NCBI GenBank assembly: GCA_937885695.1
Contig: CALABP010000055.1
Location: forward strand, 40,505 to 104,504
DNA length: 64,000 nt
Reading direction: 5' to 3'
Source of the DNA: DTU089 sp002440045
Lineage (GTDB): Bacteria > Bacillota > Clostridia > Oscillospirales > Acutalibacteraceae
Made by a program: the position numbers and the translations under genes. Shown piece by piece: positions 51,430-59,696 of the stretch; within the stretch, counting starts at the first letter, position 1; the number at the start of each line of letters is the position of its first letter. Below the pieces are notes generated by a model. That model was not told where the DNA came from. It saw only the letters and a list, made by a program, of their open reading frames with translations, and searched no databases.

Positions 51430-52234
51430 AACGGCTGAAAATATTTTGCAAAAAAACGCCGACAGATTTAAAGGCTTTGCCGATGTATACGACAGCGCGC
51501 GTCCCAAAATGCCGACTTACCCGGTTAAAATCATTAAGCGCTACCTTGGCAGAACACCCGAAACGGTTGTTGACCTCGGCTGCGGAACAGGTCTTTCAAC
51601 ACTTGTTTGGCGCGGCAACTGCAAAAATGCAATAGGCGTCGAGCCGAGCGGCGATATGCTTTTTGAAGCACAGAAAAAAGCGGGCGGCGGGCTTAGCTTT
51701 GTTAAAGCTTTTTCAGATAACACCACGCTTGAAAGCAATATTGCAGATGTTGTTGTGTGCTCGCAGTCGTTTCACTGGATGGAGCCCGTTTCAACGCTTA
51801 ACGAAGTTTCGCGCATTTTAAAAGACGGCGGCGTGTTTGCAACGGTCGATTGCGATTGGCCGCCCGTGTGCGTGCCGAAAGCCGAAAAAGCGTATATGGA
51901 GCTTTATAAAAAGGTGAAACGCCTTGAAAAAGAATTGCCCGACGTTAACAAGAGTTTTGTGCGCTATCCTAAAGATAAACATTTGGAAAACATAAAAAAC
52001 AGCGGTCATTTTTACTATTGCCGCGAGCTTCTGTTTTCTAACAGCGAAGAGTTTGACGCGAACCGCTTTATCGGCGTGATTTTAAGCCAGGGAAGCTTGC
52101 AGACCGTTTTAAGGCTTCACCCCGAGCTTATTTTTGACGATATAGAAAAATTCAAAAAAGAGGTTTTTGACATTTTCGGCGGCGCGCATTTTGAAGCGGA
52201 TTTTTGCTATAGAATGAGAATAGGCGTAAAATAA
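51413..52234 (+). CDS. Class I SAM-dependent methyltransferase
   Basis: 273 residues from ATG 51413. Motif I VVDLGCGTGLSTL is followed by the acidic VIGVEPSG-like loop (AIGVEPSGDMLFEA), then VVCSQSFHWMEP and EVSRILKDGGVFATVD (Methyltransf_11 type). No substrate clue. It overlaps the upstream DUF2804-like gene and lies just before the terminator at which the 52.3-kb segment begins. Codon use matches the surrounding chromosome. Confidence 0.9.
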   Translation: MKGLTETAENILQKNADRFKGFADVYDSARPKMPTYPVKIIKRYLGRTPETVVDLGCGTGLSTLVWRGNCKNAIGVEPSGDMLFEAQKKAGGGLSFVKAFSDNTTLESNIADVVVCSQSFHWMEPVSTLNEVSRILKDGGVFATVDCDWPPVCVPKAEKAYMELYKKVKRLEKELPDVNKSFVRYPKDKHLENIKNSGHFYYCRELLFSNSEEFDANRFIGVILSQGSLQTVLRLHPELIFDDIEKFKKEVFDIFGGAHFEADFCYRMRIGVK

Positions 52235-52285
52235 AACGGGCTGTACCAAGCCTGTGGGAAAATTATACGGAGCTGTAAAAAATAC

Positions 52286-52353
52286 AGACCTAAAAAATCC
52301 GAGACTCGTGATTAATCGAATCTCGGATTTTTTAGGTCTTTTTTTGCAGCCCC
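52286..52353. terminator. Long terminator hairpin, left repeat copy
   Basis: 19-bp perfect arms AGACCTAAAAAATCCGAGA (52286-52304) and its complement (52321-52339), followed by a seven-T run, GCAGCCCC. The part 52297-52353 is repeated exactly at 57619-57675. Confidence 0.95.
52297..52353 (+). repeat. 57-bp direct repeat, left copy
   Basis: Begins ATCCGAGACTCG and ends TTTGCAGCCCC; identical over 57 bases to 57619-57675. It overlaps the left terminator hairpin. Confidence 0.99.
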
Positions 52354-52390
52354 GTTGCGTTTAATGCGAATACCTTTATTTAAGGCAAAT

Positions 52391-52702
52391 TTATTTGTTT
52401 TCTATCCCGAGTAAAATATCAACGGCGTTTTGCACATCAACCTTTTCGCGATAAGCCGTTATAACTTCTTTTTCGTGAGATGTCAATTCGTCGTCGCTTA
52501 AATGAACATCTAAAAGGTTGCTCGGCGATACATTAAGGGCGCGGCAGATTTTGCCGATAATATCCGCGTCGGGACGGTTGATCCCCTGCTCCCAGTTCGA
52601 CACTCTGCTCTTGGTAACGTTTATTTTATCAGCCAACTGTTCCTGTGTCAGTCCGCTTTCTTTGCGGTACATACGAATCCTGCTGCCGATCTCATATTTC
52701 AA
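52391..52702 (-). CDS. XRE-family helix-turn-helix repressor
   Basis: 103 residues from TTG 52702 behind GAGGTGA; the frame upstream has no ribosome site. HTH_3 domain: IGSRIRMYRKESGLTQEQLAD then KINVTKSRVSNWEQGINRPD, then ICRALNVSPSNLLDV. A short C-terminal helical tail (SHEKEVITAYREKVDVQNAV) may dimerise. It is divergent from the small HTH gene at 52855, and palindromic operators sit in the shared promoter region, so it is likely to repress both promoters. Confidence 0.95.
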   Translation of the reverse strand: MKYEIGSRIRMYRKESGLTQEQLADKINVTKSRVSNWEQGINRPDADIIGKICRALNVSPSNLLDVHLSDDELTSHEKEVITAYREKVDVQNAVDILLGIENK

Positions 52703-52784
52703 AAAAATCACCTCGCTATAACAATAGTATACACGAAAATAAAGAAAAAGCAAGGGTAAAATCAAGAATTTCTGTACTTTTCTA

Positions 52785-52837
52785 TTGACTTCACAGTAAT
52801 ACTGTGATATTATAGATCAAAGTACAGTAATCCTGTA
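52785..52837 (+). promoter_or_regulatory. Divergent regulatory region with two palindromic operators
   Basis: Plus-strand TTGACT (52785-52790) and TATTAT (52808-52813) with a 17-base spacer that is almost entirely the operator CACAGTAATACTGTG (52792-52806). A second site TACAGTAATCCTGTA (52823-52837) follows the -10. The two share TA/CACAGTAAT. The minus-strand promoter (TTGCTT and TATACT, 16 apart) faces the repressor gene. Confidence 0.85.
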
Positions 52838-52854
52838 TTTATGGAGGTGCAACT

Positions 52855-53061
52855 ATGGAAGTTTATAAAAAAGTACGGGCTTACATAGAGGAAAACGGAT
52901 ATAAACAGCTGGCGGTGGCGCAAAAGGCAGGCATATCGAAAGTAACCTTTAACGCCATGATGAACGGCAAGCGGACAATGTATGCCGATGATTTGCGTGC
53001 TGTTTGCTTGGCGCTGAATGTCAGCCCCGAGCTGTTTATAGAAGTGCCGAGAAACTGCTGA
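52855..53061 (+). CDS. Small Cro-like helix-turn-helix protein
   Basis: 68 residues, all one HTH domain: VRAYIEENGYKQLAVAQKAG then ISKVTFNAMMNGKRTMYADD and LRAVCLALNVSPELF. Similar size and role to Cro or XRE antirepressors. GGAGGTG ribosome site before ATG 52855. It is followed 21 bases later by the HhH-GPD-like gene and then the collagen-like gene, so it heads the plus-strand operon of the segment. Confidence 0.92.
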   Translation: MEVYKKVRAYIEENGYKQLAVAQKAGISKVTFNAMMNGKRTMYADDLRAVCLALNVSPELFIEVPRNC

Positions 53062-53082
53062 AAATATTAGGGGGTGATTTTC

Positions 53083-53943
53083 TTGATTGATACTAAAACC
53101 GTGGCAAACTCTGTTTTGCAAATGGATAAGCAAATGCGCGAAAGCCTGTTTATAAATAACGGCGAGCCGCAAGCCAAAAAGCTGTGGGAAAATACATATA
53201 TCAAAAAGCAGCTTGACAAGCGGAAAAACGGCGGAACATTTACTGTTAGCGACCATATACGCGGAATGGTTTATTCTATGCTGACATCGGGTGCGGCGTG
53301 GAACAGATTGGAGCCGCATATTGACATAGAAACAGGTCAAATACCGATTATTGATGATATTTTTTATCAGTATGATGTAACCGCTTTGCAAAGTGCCGAT
53401 CCGGCAGTTCTGGTCAGTCGGGTCAAGGAATATCGGCTCGGAACGCCGTATCTGACAAATCAGATAAACGCGCTTATCGGCGTGAACATCGGCAAATTGC
53501 TCGCCATCAAAAAAGAGTACGGCAGCGTGGATCATTTCTATCAGAGCCTTGCGGACAAAAACGATAATTTGAAGGCGCTTGTAAGAGAACTGGCAACGGC
53601 AGGAAAGCCCTATAAGTTTGCCCAACTCGGCGAAGCTTTGACGGCGGAATATCTGAAAAATGTCGGATATGATATCGGCAAGCCCGACAGGCACATTCGC
53701 CGTATTTTGGGCAGTGAATACTTCGGCTGTTCAAAGCACCAAGATGTTCCGTCGTATGAAGCCATTGATATCATTGCTGACATTGCAAAAAGCTTAAACA
53801 AGCCTGCCGCCGAGGTGGATTATATCTTGTGGGCATATTGTGCAAACGGCTTCGGCGAGGTATGTACCAAAGGTAAACCGAAATGTATGGGACTTTGCGT
53901 TGCAGAGCCGTTTTGTAATTATAAAGATAAACAGGAGGATTAA
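53083..53943 (+). CDS. Endonuclease III-like HhH-GPD protein
   Basis: 286 residues from TTG 53083 behind GGGGGTGA. The C-terminal third resembles the DNA glycosylase fold: a helical region ending KPDRHIRRILG with a likely catalytic Asp202 (the EndoIII Asp138 position), and a terminal Cys loop, Cys261-x6-Cys268-x3-Cys272-x5-Cys278, followed by NYKDK. EndoIII itself has C-x6-C-x2-C-x5-C then EYKEK, so one extra residue is inserted. The N-terminal 170 residues are helical and unlike the classical glycosylase start. The usual catalytic Lys region is not obvious. It may act on DNA or may have lost glycosylase activity. Confidence 0.65.
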   Translation: MIDTKTVANSVLQMDKQMRESLFINNGEPQAKKLWENTYIKKQLDKRKNGGTFTVSDHIRGMVYSMLTSGAAWNRLEPHIDIETGQIPIIDDIFYQYDVTALQSADPAVLVSRVKEYRLGTPYLTNQINALIGVNIGKLLAIKKEYGSVDHFYQSLADKNDNLKALVRELATAGKPYKFAQLGEALTAEYLKNVGYDIGKPDRHIRRILGSEYFGCSKHQDVPSYEAIDIIADIAKSLNKPAAEVDYILWAYCANGFGEVCTKGKPKCMGLCVAEPFCNYKDKQED

Positions 53944-53945
53944 AC

Positions 53946-56900
53946 ATGGAAAGGAAAGATAATACTAAATACAGCGCACAGCATGAGAAGAAAAACTACG
54001 CATTAAGGGCGCTGTGTATAATCATTGCAATACTTTTAATGATCGGCATATCGGCTGTGGTGGCGACAATCATTCATCGAAAAGGCGGCGCTGTAGCTGC
54101 TTCGACAAATGTAAAAGACGGATTGTCGGCATATGAGCTTGCGGTGACAAACGGATATGACGGCTCAATCAGCGATTGGCTTGATTCTCTGAAAGGAAAA
54201 TCGGCATATGAAATCGCCAAAGAAAACGGATATACAGGTTCTGAGGAAGAATGGGCAAAATCTTTAAAAGCAACCGCAGGAAAAGACGGAAACAGCGTTA
54301 AATCTGCGGGATTTTCAAAGGACGGCGACCTATTGCTTACTCTTTCGGACGGAACTGTTCTGAACGCAGGAAAAGCAGTCGGTGCAAAGGGTGCTGACGG
54401 CACTAACGGAAAGGACGGAATCAATGGCAAGGACGGAACAAACGGCGTTGACGGTGTCAACGGTGTTAATGGAAAAGACGGTGTCGACGGTAAAGACGGC
54501 ATTGGTGTCAGTTCTGCCAAAGTAAACGATGAAGGACAACTGATTTTAGGTTTTTCGGACGGAAGGCAAGTAAATCTTGACTGCGTTGTGGGAATGAACG
54601 GCAAGGACGGAATCGGCATTGAGAAAACCGAGATAAATGCCGACGGTTTGCTTGTTGTTACATATACAAACGGTCAGACTGCTGAACTCGGTAATGTTAT
54701 CGGCGCAAGCGGAAAAGATGGCAAAGATGGCATTAACGGTCTTGACGGCAAAGATGGTGCAGACGGAGCCAAAGGCGAAAAGGGCGATAAAGGTGACAAA
54801 GGCGATAAAGGTGACAAAGGCGAAACAGGCACTGACGGTCAAAACGGAACAAACGGCGCTGACGGTATCAGCATTTCGTCCGCTGTCATCAATGAATCGG
54901 GCAAACTTGTGTTGACCTATTCCGATGGGCAGACTGCCAACCTTGGCGTAGTTATCGGTGCTAACGGAAAAGACGGAGCCAAGGGTGACAAGGGAGATAA
55001 AGGCGACACAGGAACCGCAGGCAAGGACGGTAAAGACGGAGTAAACGGCAAAGATGGTGCCGACGGCGCAGACGGTAAGAACGGAATTGACGGTAAAGAC
55101 GGAATAAGCGTTTCAAGTGCCGAAATCAATTCCAACGGCGAATTGGTACTCTCTTTCTCTAACGGTCAGCGTTCCAACCTCGGCAATGTCATAGGAGCCG
55201 CGGGTAAGGACGGAAAAGATGGCGTTGACGGTACGAATGGAACTGATGGTAAAGACGGAACAAACGGTATTGACGGTAAAGACGGCTCTGATGGTAAAGA
55301 CGGCATCAGCGTTGTAAAATCCGAAATCAACGGCAAAGGCGAACTTGTTATCACCTATTCTGACAACACGATGGCAAATCTCGGCGTTGTTGTCGGCACA
55401 AACGGTAAAGACGGCAAAGATGGCGTTGACGGTACGAATGGAACTGATGGTAAAGACGGTGTTGACGGTAAAGATGGTACTGATGGTGTAAATGGCACCG
55501 ACGGCAAAGACGGTGTCGGCATTGAAAACATTGTGATAAACGAAAACTATGAGTTGAATATTACGCTGACAAACGGAACTGCCCTTAACCTCGGAAATAT
55601 CCGTGGTGCTGACGGTAAAGACGGAGTTGACGGAACAAACGGTACTGACGGCAAGGACGGTGCCGACGGCAAAGACGGTATAGGCATTCAGCAAACCTCT
55701 GTCAACGAGCAGGGCGAACTTGTGCTTACCTATTCAAACGGTGAATCGGTCAATCTCGGCAAAGTTGTCGGAACCGACGGTAAAGATGGTACGAACGGCG
55801 TTGATGGCAAGGACGGTGTTGACGGAGCCAAAGGCGAAAAGGGCGATAAGGGTGACACAGGTGCTACGGGCGCCGCAGGTAAAGACGGTGAAAACGGCAT
55901 TGGCGTAAAGAAAACTGAAATCAATGCAGACGGCGAACTTGTCATTACCTATTCCGATGATACTGTCACAAACCTCGGTAAAGTTGTCGGTAAAAACGGA
56001 GCTGACGGTAAGGACGGTAAAGACGGTGCTAAGGGTGAAAAAGGCGATAAGGGTGACACAGGTGCAGCAGGAGCCGACGGTAAAGATGGCAAGAACGGTG
56101 CCGACGGTGTTAACGGAAAAGACGGTGAAAACGGTAAGGACGGAATAGGCATTTCAAATGTCGGTATCAATACAGACGGCGAGCTTGAGCTTTCCTTCTC
56201 TGACGGCAGAAGCATTAACCTCGGCAGAATTGTCGGACTAAACGGCAAGGACGGTGTCGATGGAAAAGACGGAGCCGATGGCGCTAAAGGTGATAAAGGA
56301 GATACAGGAGCCACAGGTGCCAACGGTAAGGATGGCGTAAACGGTACAGATGGTAAAGACGGTGTCGGTATTGACAAGGTTGAAATCAGCACGGACGGAA
56401 TACTCTCGGTCACATTGACAAACGGCTCGGTTTTAAATCTCGGCAACATTAAAGGCGCTGACGGTATCGGAATTGCAAAATCCGAAATAAACGCTGATGG
56501 CGAGCTTGTGCTGACCTATTCCGACGGGCAGAGCGCAAACCTCGGAAAAATAGTCGGCAAAAACGGTGAAAACGGCAGGGACGGCAACAACGGACAAAAC
56601 GGTACTGACGGCAAAGACGGTATCGGAATAAGCGATGTTACCATACTGACCGACGGCACTCTCACCGTTAAATTCAGCGACGGCACAACAAAATCGCTCG
56701 GCAATATCAAAGGCGAAAAGGGCGACAAAGGCGACAAAGGCGATAAAGGTGACAAGGGCGATACGGGTACCGCAGGCAAGGACGGCAGAGGTATCGCAAA
56801 GACCGAACTTGTAAACGGCGAGCTGATTATTACTTACACGGACGGTACAAGTGATAATTTGGGAAAGATAACGCAGGAAGCAGATTCATCAATTAGTTTC

Positions 56901-57554
56901 TTGAAATTTACTTGGCATAACGACGGGTATTATAGTGTAAGTGTAAAAGATGATTGTAAGGATATGGTTGTTGATGTGGTTATTCCTAATACATATAACG
57001 GATATGCTGTATCTGCAATAGATGCACAAGGATTCAAAGATTGTATACTAATGAAAAGTATAACTATGCCTGACACAATTACAACAATATATGGCTGGGA
57101 TGGTACAAATCAATACGGAGTTTTTCAAAACTGTACTAGCCTTGAAAGTGTGAAATTATCAAATTCTTTAAAAAACATTCCGTTAGGAGCATTCATAGGC
57201 TGCAAATCACTTAAAGAAATCAGTATACCTAAATCTGTTGTCGAAATCGGTTATATGGGCACATCATACGGCTATAACGACGAAAAGTACGATAAATTTA
57301 CAACAGTAAAAGTATTTGAAGAAAGCGTTACAAGCGTAAACTTTGAATGCTCAACTGGGTGGACATACTACTATCCTTATCGAATTGACTACATAGGTTG
57401 TGCAGTAAAGGCTGGGAAAAATATTGATGAAGAAATTATGAAGGATCCAACCGAAGCTGCCAAGCTTTTTCAAAAAACAGCTAGTGTTCCAAATGCAAAT
57501 GACCCCGCGGAGAGAAACAAAAAATTCTACTACTATTTTAAGCGCACGGAGTAA
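53946..57554 (+). CDS. Membrane-anchored collagen-like protein with beta modules and LRR tail
   Basis: 1202 residues. A transmembrane helix (about 19-43) leaves the rest outside. Two SLKG-type units (GLSAYELAVTNGYDGSISDW, KSAYEIAKENGYTGSEEEW) come first, then alternating collagen-like GKDG/GTDG/GDKG runs and fourteen ~32-residue beta modules of the pattern (I/V)G(I/V)xxxEINxDGELVLTYSDG. Each module ends NLGxVxG. From about residue 980 a BspA-like leucine-rich region with LESVKLSNSLKNIPLGAF and KSLKEISIPKSVVEIG follows. There is no LPxTG. It starts two bases after the HhH-GPD gene. Likely a stiff adhesin or fibre; role inferred from architecture. Confidence 0.88.
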   Translation: MERKDNTKYSAQHEKKNYALRALCIIIAILLMIGISAVVATIIHRKGGAVAASTNVKDGLSAYELAVTNGYDGSISDWLDSLKGKSAYEIAKENGYTGSEEEWAKSLKATAGKDGNSVKSAGFSKDGDLLLTLSDGTVLNAGKAVGAKGADGTNGKDGINGKDGTNGVDGVNGVNGKDGVDGKDGIGVSSAKVNDEGQLILGFSDGRQVNLDCVVGMNGKDGIGIEKTEINADGLLVVTYTNGQTAELGNVIGASGKDGKDGINGLDGKDGADGAKGEKGDKGDKGDKGDKGETGTDGQNGTNGADGISISSAVINESGKLVLTYSDGQTANLGVVIGANGKDGAKGDKGDKGDTGTAGKDGKDGVNGKDGADGADGKNGIDGKDGISVSSAEINSNGELVLSFSNGQRSNLGNVIGAAGKDGKDGVDGTNGTDGKDGTNGIDGKDGSDGKDGISVVKSEINGKGELVITYSDNTMANLGVVVGTNGKDGKDGVDGTNGTDGKDGVDGKDGTDGVNGTDGKDGVGIENIVINENYELNITLTNGTALNLGNIRGADGKDGVDGTNGTDGKDGADGKDGIGIQQTSVNEQGELVLTYSNGESVNLGKVVGTDGKDGTNGVDGKDGVDGAKGEKGDKGDTGATGAAGKDGENGIGVKKTEINADGELVITYSDDTVTNLGKVVGKNGADGKDGKDGAKGEKGDKGDTGAAGADGKDGKNGADGVNGKDGENGKDGIGISNVGINTDGELELSFSDGRSINLGRIVGLNGKDGVDGKDGADGAKGDKGDTGATGANGKDGVNGTDGKDGVGIDKVEISTDGILSVTLTNGSVLNLGNIKGADGIGIAKSEINADGELVLTYSDGQSANLGKIVGKNGENGRDGNNGQNGTDGKDGIGISDVTILTDGTLTVKFSDGTTKSLGNIKGEKGDKGDKGDKGDKGDTGTAGKDGRGIAKTELVNGELIITYTDGTSDNLGKITQEADSSISFLKFTWHNDGYYSVSVKDDCKDMVVDVVIPNTYNGYAVSAIDAQGFKDCILMKSITMPDTITTIYGWDGTNQYGVFQNCTSLESVKLSNSLKNIPLGAFIGCKSLKEISIPKSVVEIGYMGTSYGYNDEKYDKFTTVKVFEESVTSVNFECSTGWTYYYPYRIDYIGCAVKAGKNIDEEIMKDPTEAAKLFQKTASVPNANDPAERNKKFYYYFKRTE
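54370..56870 (+). repeat. Collagen-like and beta-module repeats within the collagen-like gene
   Basis: In-frame runs of GGNAARGAYGGN (Gly-Lys-Asp-Gly and variants) alternate with fourteen ~96-bp modules. Several collagen stretches are near-identical in DNA (for example around 55200-55290 and 55400-55480), so recombination could change repeat number. The C-terminal 680 bases (from about 56880) lack these repeats and are visibly richer in A+T. Confidence 0.95.
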
Positions 57555-57618
57555 GATGTACATCTTAATATAAAATCAAACATCTCTTTCCGTTTATAAC
57601 ACTTCAATACAAAAAATC

Positions 57619-57675
57619 ATCCGAGACTCGTGATTAATCGAATCTCGGATTTTTTAGGTCTTTTTTTGCAGCCCC
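57619..57675 (+). repeat. 57-bp direct repeat, right copy
   Basis: Exact copy of 52297-52353. Here only the 8-bp inner part of the left hairpin arm (ATCCGAGA) survives; the right arm and T run are intact, and it can still act as a shorter terminator for the collagen-like gene. Confidence 0.99.
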
Positions 57676-57690
57676 TTTTTTATCTTGGCT

Positions 57691-58392
57691 TTATTCAGAC
57701 CTTGTATGCTCAAAATCTGTCTTTTTAAGTCTGTAAGCTCCGCTTTTTAAAAGCCGCACAAGGTCGCCGTTTGTGAGCACCGGCTCGCTGAAATATATGC
57801 CGCCGTTGCCTGCGTCCTCGATTTCGTGAAAATCGGAACCCGATGTCACAATCGTTTTGTTGTGATATTTTGCCCAGCTTTCTGCGATTTCGTTTGAAGA
57901 ATAGTGACGCGGATTTCCGTTAAAAACCTCGTAGCCGTCAAGAATTTTCCATTCTTCGATTTTCATTCCGCGCCTAAAAGGGTGCGCCTGAATAAACAGC
58001 AGTCCGTTTTTTCTTGCAAGATTTGAAAATTGCTTCGGTGTAAGCGCCATAAGGTCGCCGTTGTTTTTTATAAAATTCTCGTCTATTCCGTAAACAAGGT
58101 AGTCGTTTGGGCACGAATAAAAGCATATTTCCATTCCCAAAAGCACCGTTAGCTTCCCTTCGGCGGCGTCTTTGAGCTTTTTATACCCCGAAAGAAAGTA
58201 TTCCGCCTTTTTGTCCCACGGCTCGTCTTCCATGCCGACCGCAGAAAATGTGTGGCTGTTCATATGGTTTGTCAAAACAACACCGTCATATTTAAGCTTT
58301 GTATAAAGATTTAAAAGCGAATACAAGTCCTCGTTTGCGCATGCGCTCACTTCTGAAGTGTGGGCGTGCATTTCAAAAAGATATTCTTTCAT
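57691..58392 (-). CDS. PHP-domain phosphoesterase
   Basis: 233 residues from ATG 58392 (GGATGTG site). The PHP metal motif FEMHAHTSEVSACA is at the start, with DGVVLTNHMN, LGMEICFY, FIQAHPFRRGM and IVTSGSDFHE following in the family order. PHP proteins hydrolyse phosphoesters such as histidinol phosphate or 3',5'-nucleotides. No polymerase domain is fused. The gene end lies 16 bases from the 57-bp repeat, so it is the chromosomal neighbour at the right boundary. Confidence 0.9.
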   Translation of the reverse strand: MKEYLFEMHAHTSEVSACANEDLYSLLNLYTKLKYDGVVLTNHMNSHTFSAVGMEDEPWDKKAEYFLSGYKKLKDAAEGKLTVLLGMEICFYSCPNDYLVYGIDENFIKNNGDLMALTPKQFSNLARKNGLLFIQAHPFRRGMKIEEWKILDGYEVFNGNPRHYSSNEIAESWAKYHNKTIVTSGSDFHEIEDAGNGGIYFSEPVLTNGDLVRLLKSGAYRLKKTDFEHTRSE

Positions 58393-58469
58393 AAATTTCA
58401 CATCCGAAAAAATAAATTGAATATACAAATAATTATAATATTATTTTCCTTTCCTGTCTACATTTATAC

Positions 58470-58497
58470 TTGCAAATTTTTGATAAAATGATATTAT
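58470..58497 (+). promoter_or_regulatory. Promoter of the second Gfo/Idh gene
   Basis: TTGCAA (58470-58475) and TATTAT (58492-58497), 16 bases apart; the leader to the ATG is about 53 bases. Confidence 0.6.
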
Positions 58498-58550
58498 AGT
58501 ATTGAGCAGAAAGCTCCTTTTAAAACGTTTTTGAAACGGAGGAAACAAAA

Positions 58551-59627
58551 ATGAAAAAGTTAAAAGCAGCCGTAATAGGCGTCGGCGGAATAAGCAACGA
58601 GCATATAGGCGGTTATCTAAAAAACGAAAACGTAGAACTTTATGCGTTTTGCGATATAAACGAAGCTCAGCTTAAAAAGATGAGCGAAAAATACAATATC
58701 CCGTGGGAGCGCTGCTTTCTGGATAAAGACGAAATGTTAAAAGCGCTTCCCGAAATAGACATAGTAAGCGTTTGTACCTGGAACAGTGCCCACTGCGAGT
58801 GCACAATTGCCGCACTTAAAGCGGGCAAAGACGTTATTTGCGAAAAGCCGATGGCAATGAACGCAAAAGAAGCGCAAAAAATGCTCGACACCGCAAAGGA
58901 GTGCAAAAAGCACCTTCAGATAGGCTTTGTGCGCCGCTACGGCAACGATGCCGAGGTCGTAACCGACTTTATGAACAGCGGCTTTTTCGGCGATGTTTAT
59001 TATGCAAAGGCAACATATCTTCGCCGCCACGGCAACCCCGGCGGCTGGTTCGGTGACAAGTCGCGCTCCGGCGGCGGTCCGCTTATAGATTTGGGCGTTC
59101 ACGTCATTGACCTTGTGCGCTATCTTTGCAATAATCCCAAGCCCGTTTCGGTTTACGGCGCAACCTTCAGAAAGCTTTATAACAGACCCGACGTTAAAAG
59201 CAAGCGCGAGTATATGTCGGTTTCTGCCGGCGCAAACGATATTTGCGACGTTGAGGATGCTGCCACGGCGCTTATAAGGTTTGACAACGGACTTGTTCTT
59301 TCAATTGAAGCAAGCTTTTGCCTTAATCTTAAAAACGACAAGGGCGATATAGAGCTTTTCGGCACAAAGGGCGGCTGCAAGCTTGACCCGCAGGTAGAGC
59401 TTTATACAAACGAAAACGGATATATGGTCAACATTGACTTTAATAAAGACACTTCGCTCAGCTTCGACGGGCTCTTTGCGCGCGAAATAGACCATTTTGT
59501 CGATTGTGTGCTTAATAACACACCGTGCCGCGCACCCGCAGAAGACGGCGTAACGCTTATGAAAATACTTGATGCCGTTTATGAGTCCGCAAGAACGGGT
59601 CACGAGGTGCAAATAGCAAACGATTAA
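58551..59627 (+). CDS. Gfo/Idh/MocA-family oxidoreductase
   Basis: 358 residues. N-terminal NAD-binding VIGVGGISNEHIGGYL, the CEKPMAMN catalytic motif near residue 100, and the C-terminal SGGGPLIDLGVHVIDLVRYL block with the conserved His. GGAGG ribosome site. Clearly distinct in sequence from the Gfo/Idh protein at 15 kb. The substrate is unknown; it is a single-gene unit between divergent PHP and a zinc-ribbon gene, so context does not help. Confidence 0.92.
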   Translation: MKKLKAAVIGVGGISNEHIGGYLKNENVELYAFCDINEAQLKKMSEKYNIPWERCFLDKDEMLKALPEIDIVSVCTWNSAHCECTIAALKAGKDVICEKPMAMNAKEAQKMLDTAKECKKHLQIGFVRRYGNDAEVVTDFMNSGFFGDVYYAKATYLRRHGNPGGWFGDKSRSGGGPLIDLGVHVIDLVRYLCNNPKPVSVYGATFRKLYNRPDVKSKREYMSVSAGANDICDVEDAATALIRFDNGLVLSIEASFCLNLKNDKGDIELFGTKGGCKLDPQVELYTNENGYMVNIDFNKDTSLSFDGLFAREIDHFVDCVLNNTPCRAPAEDGVTLMKILDAVYESARTGHEVQIAND

Positions 59628-59696
59628 CGGAAAAACACAAATCACAAATGCCCTCGATTAATCGGCTGTATTATGCCTGTATAAAGGAGTAAAGCT

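Larger units (their letters stand above)
52297..57675. mobile_element. Candidate inserted module bounded by a 57-bp direct repeat
   Basis: The 57-bp sequence at 52297-52353 recurs without a mismatch at 57619-57675. Between the copies lie two XRE regulators, an HhH-GPD-like gene and a collagen-like gene whose composition differs from the flanks. At the left the repeat is embedded in an intact 19-bp terminator hairpin, while the right copy has lost most of the left arm (only ATCCGAGA, 57619-57626, remains). This is what a target duplication or site-specific exchange through a terminator would leave. No integrase, transposase or inverted terminal repeats were seen, so the mechanism is unproven. 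Confidence 0.5.

Noticed and set aside
52810..53694. 294-residue minus-strand frame opposite the HhH-GPD-like gene
   Set aside because: Covers the operator region and the HTH gene, lacks a ribosome site, and the plus-strand proteins show clear domains.
54074..56779. Several minus-strand frames rich in Pro/Ser opposite the collagen-like gene
   Set aside because: They result from the repeat codons being open in reverse; composition is a mirror of GKDG repeats.
52297..57675. Prophage or classical transposon
   Set aside because: No integrase, transposase, structural phage genes or inverted ends were found; kept only as a candidate inserted module.
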